DNA of 64,000 nucleotides from Gremmenia infestans (GCA_032629725.1 JAFEVB010000029.1:496001-560000); one strand, 5' to 3'. Shown: positions 36,961-50,154, counted from the stretch's first letter. Numbers and translations: made by a program. Notes: generated by a model not told the origin, from the sequence alone.

Positions 36961-37970
36961 TAGGCCGCACCAACCGCCTATCTCAGATGTGAGGTGAGGT
37001 GAGATGTGACAGGTCGGATGGCCGCTTATCATTTGCGCCGATCAGATCAACGCGGATGGGATTTGTTAAGACGATGTGCTTATGGAGGGGTAGAGTAGCT
37101 GTTTGTGAGATGGATGGATGACGGCATTGATTCATTAATTCATTGATTCATTTCTTCCTTCCTTTCTTATTTTATTTCACAATACCCATAGCCAGAGCCT
37201 GCAAATACCTCGCTCGTACTTCTCCAGACTTCATTCATCCCGTCAGTACCAGCCAGTACAGTACCGATCTGAATCAGGGGTAAGTGGTGAATTTTACGTC
37301 TCCTTTCCTTTCCTTTCCTCTCCTCTCCTCTCCCCTCCCCTTATTCCGTATCCATAGCTCCCTCGCTTGCCTACTATCCTACCTCAGCTTCTCCGTAGTC
37401 CGTCTGTCTATCTCTGTCTCACATATCTTTCGCCTCAAATTCAATTCCGAGATTTCCCTTTCTTTCTGCACGACATACCGAAACTCCCCGTCTTCTTCAA
37501 TGCAAGGAATGGAAAATAATACTTCTAGAACGCCTCTTCACCACCACCACCACCACCACCCACTACTCTCTCTGCCTTCCCGTTTAAGCATTTCCCCCTT
37601 AACCTCGGTTGCACGTTTCGTGCTGGATAGAAAATTCGACACTGATTTGATTGATAAATTCTAAGCGGAGTGGCGCATGCATTTAGAAATTAATCATAAC
37701 GAGTGCCACTTTTTCTGTTTACCGCAAGACGACGCTCAATCTATCCTATTTAATTACGCGTGCTTGATAACCATCGTACTATAGCATGATCTCCGAATCT
37801 CAGCCAGCCAGCCAGCTAGCTATTTATCTTTAATTCACGGGTAACCTGGACCAAGTATATATTGCTCCATCTCCCGGCCGATTCATTCATATTCAAGAAA
37901 AAGGTGATGCAGTAAAGATATATAGATACCTTTGAAACTAAAAAGCCTTGCCTTTCTTTACTTGACTTGA

Positions 37971-37995
37971 CTTTACTTTACTTTACTTTACTTTA
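37971..37995. repeat. (CTTTA)n microsatellite
   Basis: Five tandem CTTTA units following a degenerate CTTGA run. Confidence 0.7.
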
Positions 37996-38774
37996 ACAAT
38001 TGAATGTATGTATCTTTCGCGAATCTTAAGTTTTAGTTCAATGTATTAAGTAATATATAAATTTCTATCCTTTTTAGAACAGAAAACTAACAATGAGCTA
38101 GCTAGCTCTAATGCTAATCACCCTCCCTCCCGCACTTCGCGCGCAAGACTGATTGATAGGTCAGGACTAGGACTAGGACTGGGGACCCTAAAATCGGTTC
38201 CATGCGATTCCGAAAAGGGGGGGGGAGGGGGGGCCAGCTTGATCGGCTCGCTTATATGTAAGAAACGTCACCCCATCGATCGGAAGGAAAGCTTGAATTG
38301 GAATTGAAGCATGTGGCTGGCTCCTATTAGAACATAGACGTCTGCCGTATACATACGTAGTTCGCACAAGCATCCGTATATCGGTGGAGCAATAGGGTGG
38401 GTGGGTTTCTTTCCTTGCGAGATAGGATCAGGTATAAGTTGAGGAGTATATATATATATATGCCGAAGGGTAAATCTGAATCAAAGCATTATGTTATAAT
38501 CTACAAAGTGGGCTTGACTGACACTTCATGTATAACTTTGATCGGGGCTCCGCACTTGTGAAATCTTATATGAAATGGCCCTCTGATAGTAGAGAGATGG
38601 ATAATGAGCAGCTTCGATATGCAGGCGCTTTTTCTTTTGGCGGAAACTCATGTAGGCAATTTGCCCCTTTCACCCTATAAACATTTTCCCAAGACAGAGC
38701 ATCTTGGTGCTATGCATATGTTTGAACGGCCTAGAGTCATTTTTCTCGTTCTCAACTCTTAAAATGTTGCACCT

Positions 38775-40030
38775 TTAGCTATTGTTTCCATACTTTTTAA
38801 TCAATCTCTGCATGATTCTTACAGCACCACCTCGATATCCGCCTCCGAACATAGCATAGTGATTCAAGTGATGATATCTATCTTACGTTAGCTAAATAAG
38901 ACCTCTTGATGTTCCTTTCTTAAACTAGCGAATATAAAATAAAAGATGGTAGGCCTACAGTTCGTAAAGTTGGACTCGGTCCTCCCATTCCTCTACGGGC
39001 TCATCTTTTGGCTTGTACTTCCAATATTCCTTATTGAAGCTTCCACCAAACCCTCCAAACATGCCCATGATCCCGAACTCGAACTCGCTATGTGCCCATG
39101 CTGCACTTGCATCGAAGACTACCTCTTCCACGGGGCCACCTCCGATGGACCCTCGTCCTAGATTCAGATATCAGCACACCCCTCAATAAGATATACTGAC
39201 GACTGATTCGGCAAAACTCGAGAAATCTGCTTGGATGCATACCATGATTCCCACTCCACAAATCCCCATGTACCACAACAGGTACAATCGCACCTCCCGT
39301 CCTCCCATCCCTCAAATGCCCCTCCCCAAGCAACCTCGGCACAACCTCCCCCACAACCACCTCCACCAACCTCCGCACCTCCCCATCCACCCCCTGCCTC
39401 CCCTCCGCCTTCTTCGCAACCCCCCTCAACCTACACTCCCCATAAAACTCCGCCCACCTCTCCTTGAACCCATTATCCTGCTCCGTCTCCCCACAACACG
39501 TCGGGACTGGGAACCCAAACATGGCTTTCGCACACCCATCGGGAGCAGGAGCGGGCGTAGAATGCAGCTTTGCAAGTTTTTGAGCAAGTGACATGTTTGA
39601 GCCGCCGGCAGCGGAGGGGGAAGTAGAAGACGAGGAGAGATCAAGGAAATCGGTAGCGAGGAAAGAGCCATTGCCTGTAGAGAGCTTGCCATTTGCGTAG
39701 CTCTTGGGACATAAGCTAGGCACAGCGTTGTGGATTGCGTTTAGGGAGGCATGCTCTCCTACATACAGTATTTTGACATTAGTCCACGTGCTCGCTCTTG
39801 ATCGTTTTTAAGTAAGAAGCGTTGGCGAGTAGAAGACACGTACCTGTAAACATGATCTCGCTTGCTTTCCCGTTCCCTTGTTTGACGAAGAAGAGTTTCT
39901 CTTTCCCTTCTACCGTGCTTGTGATTTTGAATGTAGATGCGAAACCTGAGCCGCCATGCGAGGCAATGCTCGTGGTCGCAGCATCGAGGGACAGCGCTGC
40001 CAGAATCGCCGGGTCTATTTTAGACGCCAT
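38775..40030 (-). CDS. Ketosamine-3-kinase (fructosamine-3-kinase family)
   Basis: Four exons on the minus strand, 40030-39844, 39758-39243, 39157-38959 and 38877-38775, 334 aa, the usual family length. N-terminal lobe: GGSGFASTFKI (nucleotide loop) and LFFVKQGNG (ATP-binding Lys). GEHASLNAI crosses the first splice site. Catalytic loop HGDLWSGNHG is at about residues 226-235 and the metal-binding Asp is in VVFDASAAWAHSEFEFGIM. The C-terminus YHHLNHYAMFGGGYRGGAV is only recovered through the last intron (38958-38878, 81 nt, GCTAAC branch), since the unspliced frame stops right after the donor. The enzyme phosphorylates ketosamines on glycated proteins so that they break down, a protein-repair role in the cytosol. 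Confidence 0.93.
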
Positions 40031-43000
40031 GTTGTAACAATGGTCCCAGGAATCTCAATTGATAAAACACGATTTGAATAGAGTTGATGTTCACTCACGT
40101 TGAGAATCATAAAATACGAGTCTGATGTTGAGAGGTTGGCGTGACGTAAGGTCAGGTGAACATATTTACTACACTGTTATCAGGTAATTGCTTGCCATTT
40201 TTCTCTGATAGTATGAAGTTGATTTGAACCCTCCAAGTCTTTGATTGTAAGGAAACACAAGGCAATAATAAGTGAAGAAGAACAGTCAAGTCACATGATC
40301 ATTCCTCCTAGGTATGAAAAGGGGCTCGTTTGACGTACGCCTAAGATTTCGTGCACTCCACTTCAATCTACCAGATATACAGGATTACTTCTCGTAAAGT
40401 CTAACTTATTCTAAAAAGCCGAGAATCCTCTTCCCCAATTTCAATATTACATACAAATTCATCTATGACTTTTAGTCTTCATTTTCAAAGCTGCAATACT
40501 ACATCCTAGACTTCGGGTGTTTGAAATTACATCAACCCGCACGCGGAAACACTTCTAAAAGCTATCTTAAAAGATAATACTATACTTCTACTTCCATTCC
40601 CCCGCACTTGCGTATAAATATTGATAATAAAATCCCGATATATTATCTTTCTCCGGCCTTAGCGCCTCGGATTCCTTAGCGTCGATGCCGATTTTGATAT
40701 GTTTCCTTAGCGCTACGACGTGCAACAAAGAATTTAGGGCTTGGTTATACATTAGCTTCAGTTATGTATTACGTCTCCGGTGCATTGGGTTTGCGGTGAA
40801 TGAGTGGTGGTGAAAAGGGGCAGATGGAGGGAAGTAGAACCGGATTTGGGATTTGCTAGTCTGACCGAGTTATTCAATAAAGATGGGGATAAGGGTTGGG
40901 GTAGAGTATGAAGTGAGATAGAATTGAAGAGCTAAGTGAGAGATCTGGAAAGAAATTTGTCTACAGCTACCATATGAATTTAGTTTTATGAAGAGGCGGC
41001 GGGGCTTGATCATAAAAGCCGCGAGTATAGAGGACGCAGCGTAGTGGACTTCAGCATTTGAAAAGTTCTAATTGAATCTCATAGTCACAGTGTACTCGAA
41101 CAGCGAGTATAATTCATTTTGGTCCGTAGCAAAGTATATAAATCGCCATGTGGCAGGCAAATTCTACAGCACTCCTCTTTAAAATTCTCGATATATGACA
41201 TCGACTTGCCTCTCCAATCCAAGGCCCTCTTGTACTTTTTCGTATCAATTCTGTAGCGCCGCATCATATTACCCTCTTTAACATGCAAGGGATCTATACC
41301 AAGTCAACATAACTTTTACATTCACCGACTATTCCATAACTTGACAGCAAAATATAACTTGACAACAGCAATTACTTTACACTTCTACTTTCCAGTCAAG
41401 CAATCCTACACGTTTACGGATATACAACTTTGCGACCCCGAGTTTAGGATTGGGCCGTGCTTTATTGATTGCGAATATGTCCATGAATTGATTGCACTGC
41501 AAACACTGTGTATTTTTTGAGTTTGTGATGTTATCTCCAGCCGCTTCCGGACAAAACCAGAGCAGAGCGCTTCATATACATGCCAGTATAATTTCAAGAA
41601 GGAGGGACAAGCAATTGAATTAGCGAACACAATACTGATTTGGGGATCAGAGAAAGATGATGCATAATAGGACATGAGGAAGTGATGGGCTAATTCTACC
41701 ATGACAACGAAAAATCTCGCCCGGGGGGGGTGAACACTTAGCATTTTACTATAAAACAACAAACCGGACCTCATATTCCTTCTTAAGTATTCAAGATAGT
41801 ACCTCTCGATACATGTTATGAGCCGTTCACGACTTCCAATTCCAAAGATCAATAGACTCCATCCTCCAAGACAATGACAAACACTTGAGTACACAACCAC
41901 ATTCTAATTCACCGCGCGAGACATCTTCCAACTCAACTCAACAATGTCAATAAACGAATGAACGACTAGCAAATGACAGCAATGAAACTACGACAATAAT
42001 CATATCCCCCTAAGGAATATTAACCAGCTCAGGCAAAACATACCCCCTCGCCTAAAACAAACCAACCACATTCCCTCTATATATTCCCTCATAGCAAACC
42101 TCGCTCCCCTAAGAACTCTAGAGAAAGACTGCAACAGTGACAGTTAATCTGGAGACAGTGGGATTATAGGCAAAGAAAAGTACCGTACGCAGCATTTGTG
42201 GTATTTAAGGTAGATATTCCTTGATATTAACTATCTAATATACGCACACGCACAACATACCCTCAGATTTTATATTCACTCACAAACGTACATGCAATAC
42301 ATCCCTCCTAGAATTACCCGTCAGTCCCAACACCGCTTCCCCATCCCATACCATCACAGTACATCATACATATAAAACCCCTCCACTTCCTCCCTCCGCA
42401 TTGTTTTCCACCATGGTACTTAGATAACATACAACATAACCATGACATTGCTCCCTCGGATCCATGCATGCATTGACGCATATATCCATACTCGGCTTTA
42501 CAATTATAATAACTGCAATATTCAGCCAACCAGCAGAGTTAGACGACTGATGACCAACTTGTAATATAACTGAACCGAACGAACGAATGACCGAACGAAC
42601 GAACTTATGCACGAACAAACAAAGTGAATAAATAGCAATAACCCACCCACCCGTACTCAACCTCAACCCCAACCCCACCCCCACCTCTCCTTAAGCTTTC
42701 CATATCTTCAACGCATGTGCTCGAGCTCCACCAGCCCTTCCTTCCTCCCTCTCAAGCGAGACGTCTATGTCGCGACCGTTTGACCCTTGTAAGAAGCAGC
42801 TAGTTTTTGTTGATTGTGGAAAGGAAGTTGAATTATATACCCTACAAATACCGCTACATACCTACATACCTAGGCACATCTCCAAATCATCTTATCCTCA
42901 TGATTTAACATCCTCAATACTCAAACATCTCCCCTCCCCTAGCCTATCAACCACGGGTATTCCGGACGCCCGTCCGTCTATCCTTATCCCGACGACGGGT

Positions 43001-43593
43001 TTCGAAAGTTGGCATTGCATCCTTTCTACTTAGTATCATTACAACTATTAGCGTATATATGGATAACGTGAGAGTGATCCAATCCCATTATACCACTAGC
43101 ATCTCGTAAGACAAATCCCTGTTAACAGTCTGCTAAGGGTCAAAGGGGGTTAAAGTCGGATGGCTGCGGCAGCAAATGAAAGTGACCATGTAATGAAGTC
43201 GTGGACGTGGAATAGCATGGCACAGTACAATGGCTGGCTATGTGGTTCTGTGATATATATATATACATATAGAGTACACGTGCTTAGTGAACCATCCCTA
43301 CCTAGGTAGATACGGAAAGACTACAGTAAAGGAATTAAGGAATAAAAGACCGGAAATGGCGCGTTTGATAATGGTTGAAAATGGGAGGCCTGACTTTAAG
43401 GGCGCCATCTATCTTTCTAATCTTTCTCGCACCACGTGTAAGAGAAGTGGTATTTCCAGAAGGCTAGCTGGAGTGATATGATTTAAATGCATCGCATTGC
43501 ATCGCAGGGCAAATATACATCTATACATTATATACAACCCTACCATACCTTCCCCTCCCTTCCCTTTCTTACCCAGCATCTCTCTTTCTTTCT
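40031..43593. other. 3.6 kb gene-free region
   Basis: Between the ketosamine kinase start and the PP2C 3' end. The longest frame (41406-41900, minus) does not begin with ATG and has no domain. TGACAGCAA recurs near 41343 and 41975. A (TA)n run lies at about 43253-43265. No supported gene. Confidence 0.4.
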
Positions 43594-45620
43594 TTACGTC
43601 CTACCTCTCCTGGGATCCAACGCATCGCCCCTCCTATAATCCCTAACCTCCTTCGTGCCCAAACTACCCATCCCGCCCTCGCCTCTCCTCTCCCAGCCCC
43701 CCAACCGCACAACCAAACACGTAGCATTATCGCCCTCCCTACTAACCTCCGTCGCAAAAGCAACGACGTCTTTCGCGCCCTGCTCCGGCGTCTTGGCCTC
43801 TTTGACCACATCGACGATCTCCTGATCACCCAGCGTTCCAGACACGCCATCACTGACTAACACAATGAAACTATACTCCGCCGGACTTAATTCCACGCGT
43901 GTGATTTCCGGCTCGGCGGATACCCCGATGCGTTTCGAGCGCATGTCACCGAAGGCACGCGTGTTGGCTAGGCCGGACATGCGCTCTTCGCCAAAGGAGT
44001 CCGTGACGAATGTAGCGGCGTAGCGCCGTAGTCGTGTGCTTTCGATGGGGGAGGAGGGATGGTGGTTTGTAGTTATGGATTTAGCGAGGCCGGTCGCTGT
44101 GTCGCAGAGAAGGATGCGTGTGTCTCCTACGTGGGCCGCTACTAGGGTTGATGGGGAAGCGGGGTGCCAGAATGGGGTTGGTGTGGGGGTTGATATCATG
44201 GCTATGGAAGCTGTTGAACCGCCTACGAAGCGGTTGGGACCTCCAATGCGGTATTTGGAGGAGAGATGGGCGGGCTCGCCGAGGATGTCGTTTGCATTTA
44301 GGGGCGTGTCGTTGTGGTTGTCGGGGTCTGGTTTTTGGGCCTGGGCTGTGACGAAATCCAGGTCTGCTTTTAAGAATGCGTACATGAGGACTGTTTCAAT
44401 GGAGATCGGATGTGATTTTGGAGGGGAGCCGTCTGTTGATGAGGACATGGCAAAGTAGTCTGGTTTGAAGCGTCGAAAGTAACCTCCAACAGTCTCTTTC
44501 CACCTAGAAACCAAAGACTTTTCAAGCTCAATCGTCTTCGAAATGTTAGACTCCACAGGCTCCTGATTGTCGCCTTCCAATGTAAGACTTTCTGTAGCTT
44601 CAATAATACCCCCATCCTCGCCCGTCTTCGGGATATTCATCTCCCCCTCTACATCCTCTTTACTCTTCATCTCAACCTTTTTCGAACTTTCCTCGGCAGG
44701 GGAGGAAACCTCACGCTGCGAGCCTCCCTTCTTCAAACTGCTCTTCAACTCAAACAGCGCCGCCGTCCTCTCCACATACCCATGCAACTCCTCCCTCAAA
44801 AAATCACTGCACTCATTCCCGCCATGTCCATCAAAAACTCCGAAATAAAAAACTTGCGGATCCCCACTCGCGCTCTCCGCACTCGTGGCTTGGGCCGGTC
44901 CCCCTTTTCTACTCAAGCTAATTGGCGCCCGTTTGGCAAATGCTGGGACTTCTAACGTGCCCGCTTGATATGTATCCTCGTTATATGGCCGCGTACCGCG
45001 CGAGAATGAGACGCCGAAATGGTGTTTAGCGCTCCGCAGTGGAATCCGTACGACGGTAAGCTCACGCGAGGCTCCGATCATGGGCGGGGCTGCGGCGGGG
45101 GAGGCCCCGCTGCGTGTGGTATGGGGAGTTGAGGCTGAGCGAGGGAGTTTATGGTGTGGACCTGAGGAGCCGGAGTCGGGGTGGAGGGAGGAGGAGGGAA
45201 GGTTTGTGACGAAGTAGTCGTGGAAATGCCTGGTTTGGGAAGCATGTTGCCGGCGTTGCGTTGTAGGTATGGATCTGTGTACCAGGGTTGAGGAGGGGAC
45301 GTTCGTAACCGGGTAGGTGCGTATATGCTGATTTCGGATCGGGGCTTGTTGGCAGGACCTTTGAAGGGTAGATATAGGTCTATGCAATCTATTGCTTCTA
45401 TGATGTACATCTGATCGAGGGCCCTGAGATCGTTTATGTGCCAAGGACGCTGTGTATCGAGACATATCGTGCCGGGATTGTCCTGATTTGCCCAGGAAAG
45501 AGGCTATGAAGTCTGCGCGAATCATGTTAACGTAGCCCTTGTATTCAATTTGAAGGATATGAGATAGCTACCATAAGTGTCTGCCAGAGACCAGGGGCCT
45601 CTGGATCTGATTCTTGCCAT
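43594..45620 (-). CDS. PP2C-type protein phosphatase, Ptc6-like, probably mitochondrial
   Basis: Preferred model: exon 45620-45572 and exon 45512-43594, 655 aa. The single long frame could also start at an ATG at 45525 (643 aa), but that ATG lies inside a good 58-nt intron (GTAGCT ... GCGCAG) that joins an upstream ATG in frame. PP2C metal motifs in order: RGTRPYNEDTYQ (about 188), FDGHGG (about 243-248), FVGGSTASIAMI, AAHVGDTRILL, NTRAFGDMRSK, LVSDGVSGTLGDQEI and GDNATCLVV near the end. A charged insert ending in WKETVGGYFRRFKPD separates the first and second halves, as I recall from fungal Ptc6 homologues. The Arg/Ser/His-rich N-terminus, few acidic residues, suggests mitochondrial import. 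Yeast Ptc6 acts on mitochondrial proteins including pyruvate dehydrogenase. Confidence 0.88.
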
Positions 45621-46285
45621 TGCTACAGATGGGGACAGATAGCAACTAGCAGAGACACAGATATCCTCACAACGGGAGATGGCGCAGAGCCAATCGAGAA
45701 TACAACGCTATCCAATAGCCTTGCCATCGGACAGATGTCAATTGAAGACGATGAGCCCCGCGGTTGTAGGGTTGAGGTTCGTGATTGATCCGGGTATTAA
45801 AGGATAAGAAGAGAGACGAAGCTTGAAATACGTCGCGACTGCGTCGTGTTACGCAGGCCCGGGATGAAATGTCGCGCAAGAATTGAAGACAAGAGATATG
45901 CATCCATATATACAGAATTGAAATTGCATAGAGGTTTCTAGGTATAGATAGAGAGGTTTACGTTTTGAAATCATCGTCGGCGTTAATACGGGGGATTCTC
46001 CTTATCCCATCCCATCCCCTCCAAAGCATCTCCACACTTCGGCAAAACATCCAGAATCGTCACAACACCGAGAAAACAAGAGAAACAATCCATCATTTCA
46101 CATTGCATAAGACTTTGATTATCACAATCATCGAAGATATATCATCTCTTCTATGTGCATTATCAATCAAAATCGCGGCTATAGGGATCGAATTATATGA
46201 TCTAGAGCCCTCCACCTTCCCACTGGTATTACTACATAGCCTGGTATGTTCATTTCATCGTATCCACAAAAATGCTTCCTTTGCC
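45621..46285. other. Intergenic region between the PP2C gene and FET3
   Basis: Upstream of the PP2C start and downstream of FET3. AT-rich, no gene seen. Confidence 0.4.
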
Positions 46286-48487
46286 TCAGCCGACTTTCAC
46301 AGCCGCATCTGAAGAACCCTCAGATAGTCGTACTTCGTCCTCGCCCGCCATTCTCGCGATACGATTCTCCTCCTCAACCATGCTTGCCGCTCCCATATCT
46401 GCCAAACCGTACCTAAAGAGCTGTTAGTTATGATCCTTGATGAAGTCGAAGAAGGTACGTACCAGGTGATAGTAGCTAGACCAAGAAGAGCTGCAATGCA
46501 ACTGAATGTCATTGCTACAATACCCCGAGCAGTAAATCCGGCTGGTAGTGGTTTCGGTGGCACAGGTTCACCAGTCAGGTCAAGGAAGTCAACAGTGTTT
46601 GCTGCTGCGTTACCGGCAGACGGGGTGTTTCCGGCTTTGCAGGCATCAAGATGGTTTTGCGGAATGGTTTGAGCCTTCTGGAGTTCCAGGGGTGCCTCGA
46701 CCATTGTGGCGATTAGACCTTGGTCGACGTGCCATTCGATGCTTTAGAGTAGTTAGAAATGGGTCCATGACCGAACTAGATTATGCACGCCGGAAAGAAT
46801 GATAATGATAATCATAGAGGATCACTTACTGGCAATGGAACAGCCACACACCCGGGTTGTCAGCCTGGAAGCGGAGGACAATGTATCCTTGCGGGTAAAG
46901 GACAAATGTATCTCTCCGCATTGGAATAGCTGGGTACTCGGTTTGAGTGGCGTTTGTAGCATCGAAACTTCCAGCATTTTCATCAGACCGTGCAATGGCC
47001 TGGAAGTTGTGGCCGTGCAAATGGAAGGGGTGCTTTCCGGTATCTGTAACATTGTCAGAAATCGAACACTACTGAAGCATATTGAACAACCTACCCAGGT
47101 TATTTACAACTATTTCGACGATTTGGTTGTGAGCGAGCACATATGAGTGCGAGTATTCTCCATACACCAGAGGATTGGCGGCATCTTCGCCCGTGGTCAT
47201 CGCAGTGTACAGTGTAGGTACCTTTGGAGATACATAAGTAATGTTGCTGAAGAATGCACTAAAACACTGTTAGTATAAAGCTACATAACCTAAAAGAATG
47301 CACATACTATGGTTTTCCGTTTCCAAGGTCGTCCATAATCACATCAAGGGTGATGATCTGATCCGCTTCTGGCAACAGAGGTGCCTTATCAACTGGAACC
47401 AGAGTGGAATCATCAAACTCATTGAATTCGGCGTCTTGAAGTAGAGTTGGGTCCGGATTTGGATTCTTGCTGTCATAGACAAGCCATCCTGTGGAGTTCC
47501 AATTCAAATCATCGGGGAGAACATCGAAAAGACTCTGGATGATGTTAGCTAGGCAGTTACTCAAGTATAACGAAGCTTACTGTATCCATGCTAGCAATAA
47601 TCGGATAGTTGGTAGTTGTCTCGTTCTTAGTTTTAATCAGGACACTATACCGCTGGGCAGCAGCTATGTAGATTGTCTCTGCCTCAGCTTCATCGGTGTA
47701 TACTCCATCCACTTCAACGATACTCATGTTGTGGCCCTCGAACCAGACATATTGGCCAGCAAAGGCTCCAATATTGACAAAATGGAATAGGTAAGTCTTC
47801 CCAGCTGCAACCGGCACGATCAAGTTTTGTGTGTCGTTCATCAATGCGGCGTCCGGGACAGGCTCGGCACCTGTTGGGTTGGCTACATTGATGAATTGGG
47901 GGATCAATGTTGCCATTTCGTCGTGGTACCAATCAGAGAGCGATATAACCACCTCTTCATCAACTTGGTCCTTGTATGGGTAATCCGGATCACTGATAAT
48001 AAAGGGACCCCGAAGGCCATCTGGGTATTGGCCATGAATGTGGGAGTGATACCAGTAAGTACCAGCTTGATTGACCTGAACTCATATTAGCGACTAATTG
48101 ACCGATATTTATAGCCAGATAAATTACTGTGAAGTTGTAGGTAAATTGGCTTCCAGCGGGAATCCCACATTGGCTGACCATTGCTGGTCCGTCCATTGCT
48201 GCAGTTCCATTCTGGAAAAGGCCGTGGAAATGAAGCGTAGTACTCTGGTTTCCCAACTGATTGTCTACGTTGACGATGACTCGATCGCCAATCTCAGCGG
48301 TCATGACAGGTAGTGGCCATTGTCCATTGATGCCAATGGTTGGTCTCTCAAAGGCACCATCAGGATTTGCGCTGACCCAGGTGATGTTAAAGTCGTATGT
48401 GACAGTCTTGTTAGCTGCTTCGGCGAAGAGGGCGAATGCAAGAAGCAGCGCCAATGAAATGGGGAAATGGGAGAGGGAGATGGCCAT
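46286..48487 (-). CDS. fet3: Fet3-type multicopper ferroxidase
   Basis: Seven exons on the minus strand: 48487-48128, 48075-47581, 47534-47308, 47258-47095, 47043-46830, 46741-46463, 46412-46286; 621 aa. Signal peptide at residues 1-24, then three cupredoxin domains. Copper motifs: HFHG (86-89), HSH (130-132), HPFHLHGH (420-427) and HCHIEWHVDQGL (485-496). A single membrane span (about 559-580) anchors it outside-facing, followed by a short cytosolic tail. Asp416 just before HPFHLHGH matches the Asp that helps oxidise Fe2+ in yeast Fet3; the usual LSEWYHD Glu is Asp168 here (LSDWYHD). With Ftr1 it oxidises Fe2+ and passes Fe3+ to the permease. Introns are 46-88 nt. Divergent from FTR1 over a shared promoter with GATA sites. 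Confidence 0.96.
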
Positions 48488-48833
48488 GTTGAATTGAAAA
48501 ACCTCAGCGACACGGATGCAGGATGAATGTTCTCAAACTCTCGCTGCAGGTGTTTCGAGGTAGTTTGACTGAAAAGAGCAGACTCGTTTCCGGGGCCGTG
48601 CTTGACACCCTTCTAGACGAGCTCGAAGTGGATGCGATACGATCAAGCAAGAGACTGGTGCTGGCCGAGGTCGCACCAGAGACGGGTTTTGCTCACGACG
48701 GACTAGAATCCTTGGAGAGAAAGACCGCAAAGTAGTAATGTACAGTACAGTAGGCGGGGTTCTGCAATCTAATAAGATGATCTGATTGAAGGTGTACAGT
48801 ACAGGGGTCTCCGGTGCCGTGGGCGCGGAGTTG

Positions 48834-48842
48834 TTATCAGAT
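48834..48842 (-). promoter_or_regulatory. SreA-type GATA site ATCTGATAA
   Basis: Exact ATCWGATAA on the minus strand, 0.35 kb upstream of the FET3 start. Confidence 0.7.
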
Positions 48843-49171
48843 GGGGGTTCAGTGTGCGAGCGAACCGTGCTAGGATCTAATCAGATTTGATTGTCCCCGC
48901 TCAGGTCGAAAATTCTGCGGTACGAGATGCAGATGACCTTGAGGAAGGGGAACGACGGGTACTGTACGATAAAATTGACCCACGCCTTCGATTCGATTAG
49001 AGAGATAATTGCTTTTTCCAGACGAGATGGCGGGTGGCTCTCCAGTTGAGTGTTGGAATAATGACCCTAAAGGTATCAAGATGTCGATATGCGTTGTCTG
49101 AACGTGGGATCGAGGAGGTTGAATGGAACGCCACAGAAAAACCAGTGCCCCTAGTAGGAATATCCCCCACC

Positions 49172-49202
<31 letters not shown>
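49172..49202. repeat. (CT)n microsatellite
   Basis: About 15 CT units, one interruption, inside the FET3/FTR1 promoter. Confidence 0.8.
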
Positions 49203-49203
<1 letters not shown>

Positions 49204-49750
49204 GTAGTTGCTATCTAGCAAGGAAGCAGCGTGAATTATTCTAGAACTTTAGAATTCACTTGTGCTTGACGCAGTCTTTAACCGTGGACCTAAGTAATTA
49301 TGTAAATAATCTATCTAAATTTAAATACCGGGTTGAATGCTTCCGAATAGGTGGGTGAGGTAAAAGAAAGGCAGGTTAATAAGTCTTACCTTACTAGACT
49401 GGTTACTCGTAATATGCAGTGCGGCGGTCCAGTACAGAAAGCCGAGTGAGAAGTGGCCAGTGCCAAGCCAAGTCGGAACAACGGTGCAGGGAGCCAAGCT
49501 TGAGATCAACGCTACTGTATAAGAGTTTGCCGTGATTGACCGCTGTACAGTACATACAGTACAGTAATAATGATGTCGTGAAGAAGTTTTTCCACGCTTT
49601 CCTTAATCAGATCCTTCCTGTCCATCTGATTCGTCAATCAATGGTCTCTCCACCGTGCTGCCGACATTGATCCGACTGCTTGTCCTTGTTCTTGACTAAT
49701 GATCCCTGCATCCCCACTCCCCATCCCTACCTCATAGGTTAGCAAAAACC

Positions 49751-49759
49751 TTATCAGAT
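49751..49759 (-). promoter_or_regulatory. SreA-type GATA site ATCTGATAA
   Basis: Exact ATCWGATAA on the minus strand, about 0.58 kb upstream of FTR1. Confidence 0.7.
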
Positions 49760-49956
49760 CCGCGTGGCCTCCCTCTGTACTGTACCGTACTAAGCCGTAT
49801 GCGAATCAGAACAACCCACACCCAAAGCCCCATCTCAGCCAAAACAGTCAGGAGCACGACAACAATTCCATTCCATCGGCCCAGTTCTGGAGCAGATATA
49901 AGCTTCTAGCCGCATAGTCGCATCAGCTCCGTGTGTGCTTGTCTCTTAGACCAAAG

Positions 49957-49965
49957 ATCTGATAA
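49957..49965 (+). promoter_or_regulatory. SreA-type GATA site ATCTGATAA
   Basis: Exact ATCWGATAA on the plus strand, about 0.37 kb upstream of FTR1. Confidence 0.7.
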
Positions 49966-50154
49966 AAATATTACTTCGTACCGTACCGTAGACAGCATTC
50001 CCGGGTATTCAAGCCACATCAACTCCACCCCGTTATCGCCCGCGAATCACTTATTGTACAGACCAGCACAGTAGCGTCGCATCGTACGATTGCGGCCTAA
50101 CATCCCAGCCCGTCCCTCTCCCGTTTAATCAGATCAAATTCAACTCAACCGGCA

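Larger units (their letters stand above)
31539..38774. other. 7 kb gene-free, simple-repeat-rich region
   Basis: No open frame here has domain character. Features are repeated short motifs: GTACTGTAC-type tracts near 32358, 32686, 32740, 32904, 33308, 35003 and 37255, a perfect palindrome at 32941-32954, several microsatellites, and pyrimidine-rich stretches. It could be a long regulatory region for the Reg1-like gene or host non-coding RNAs. A 75-codon frame at 34092 begins with a hydrophobic stretch but is not convincing. Confidence 0.4.

Noticed and set aside
41406..41900. Minus-strand 164-codon frame
   Set aside because: It does not begin with ATG and no family or membrane pattern is convincing; gene-poor AT-rich context.
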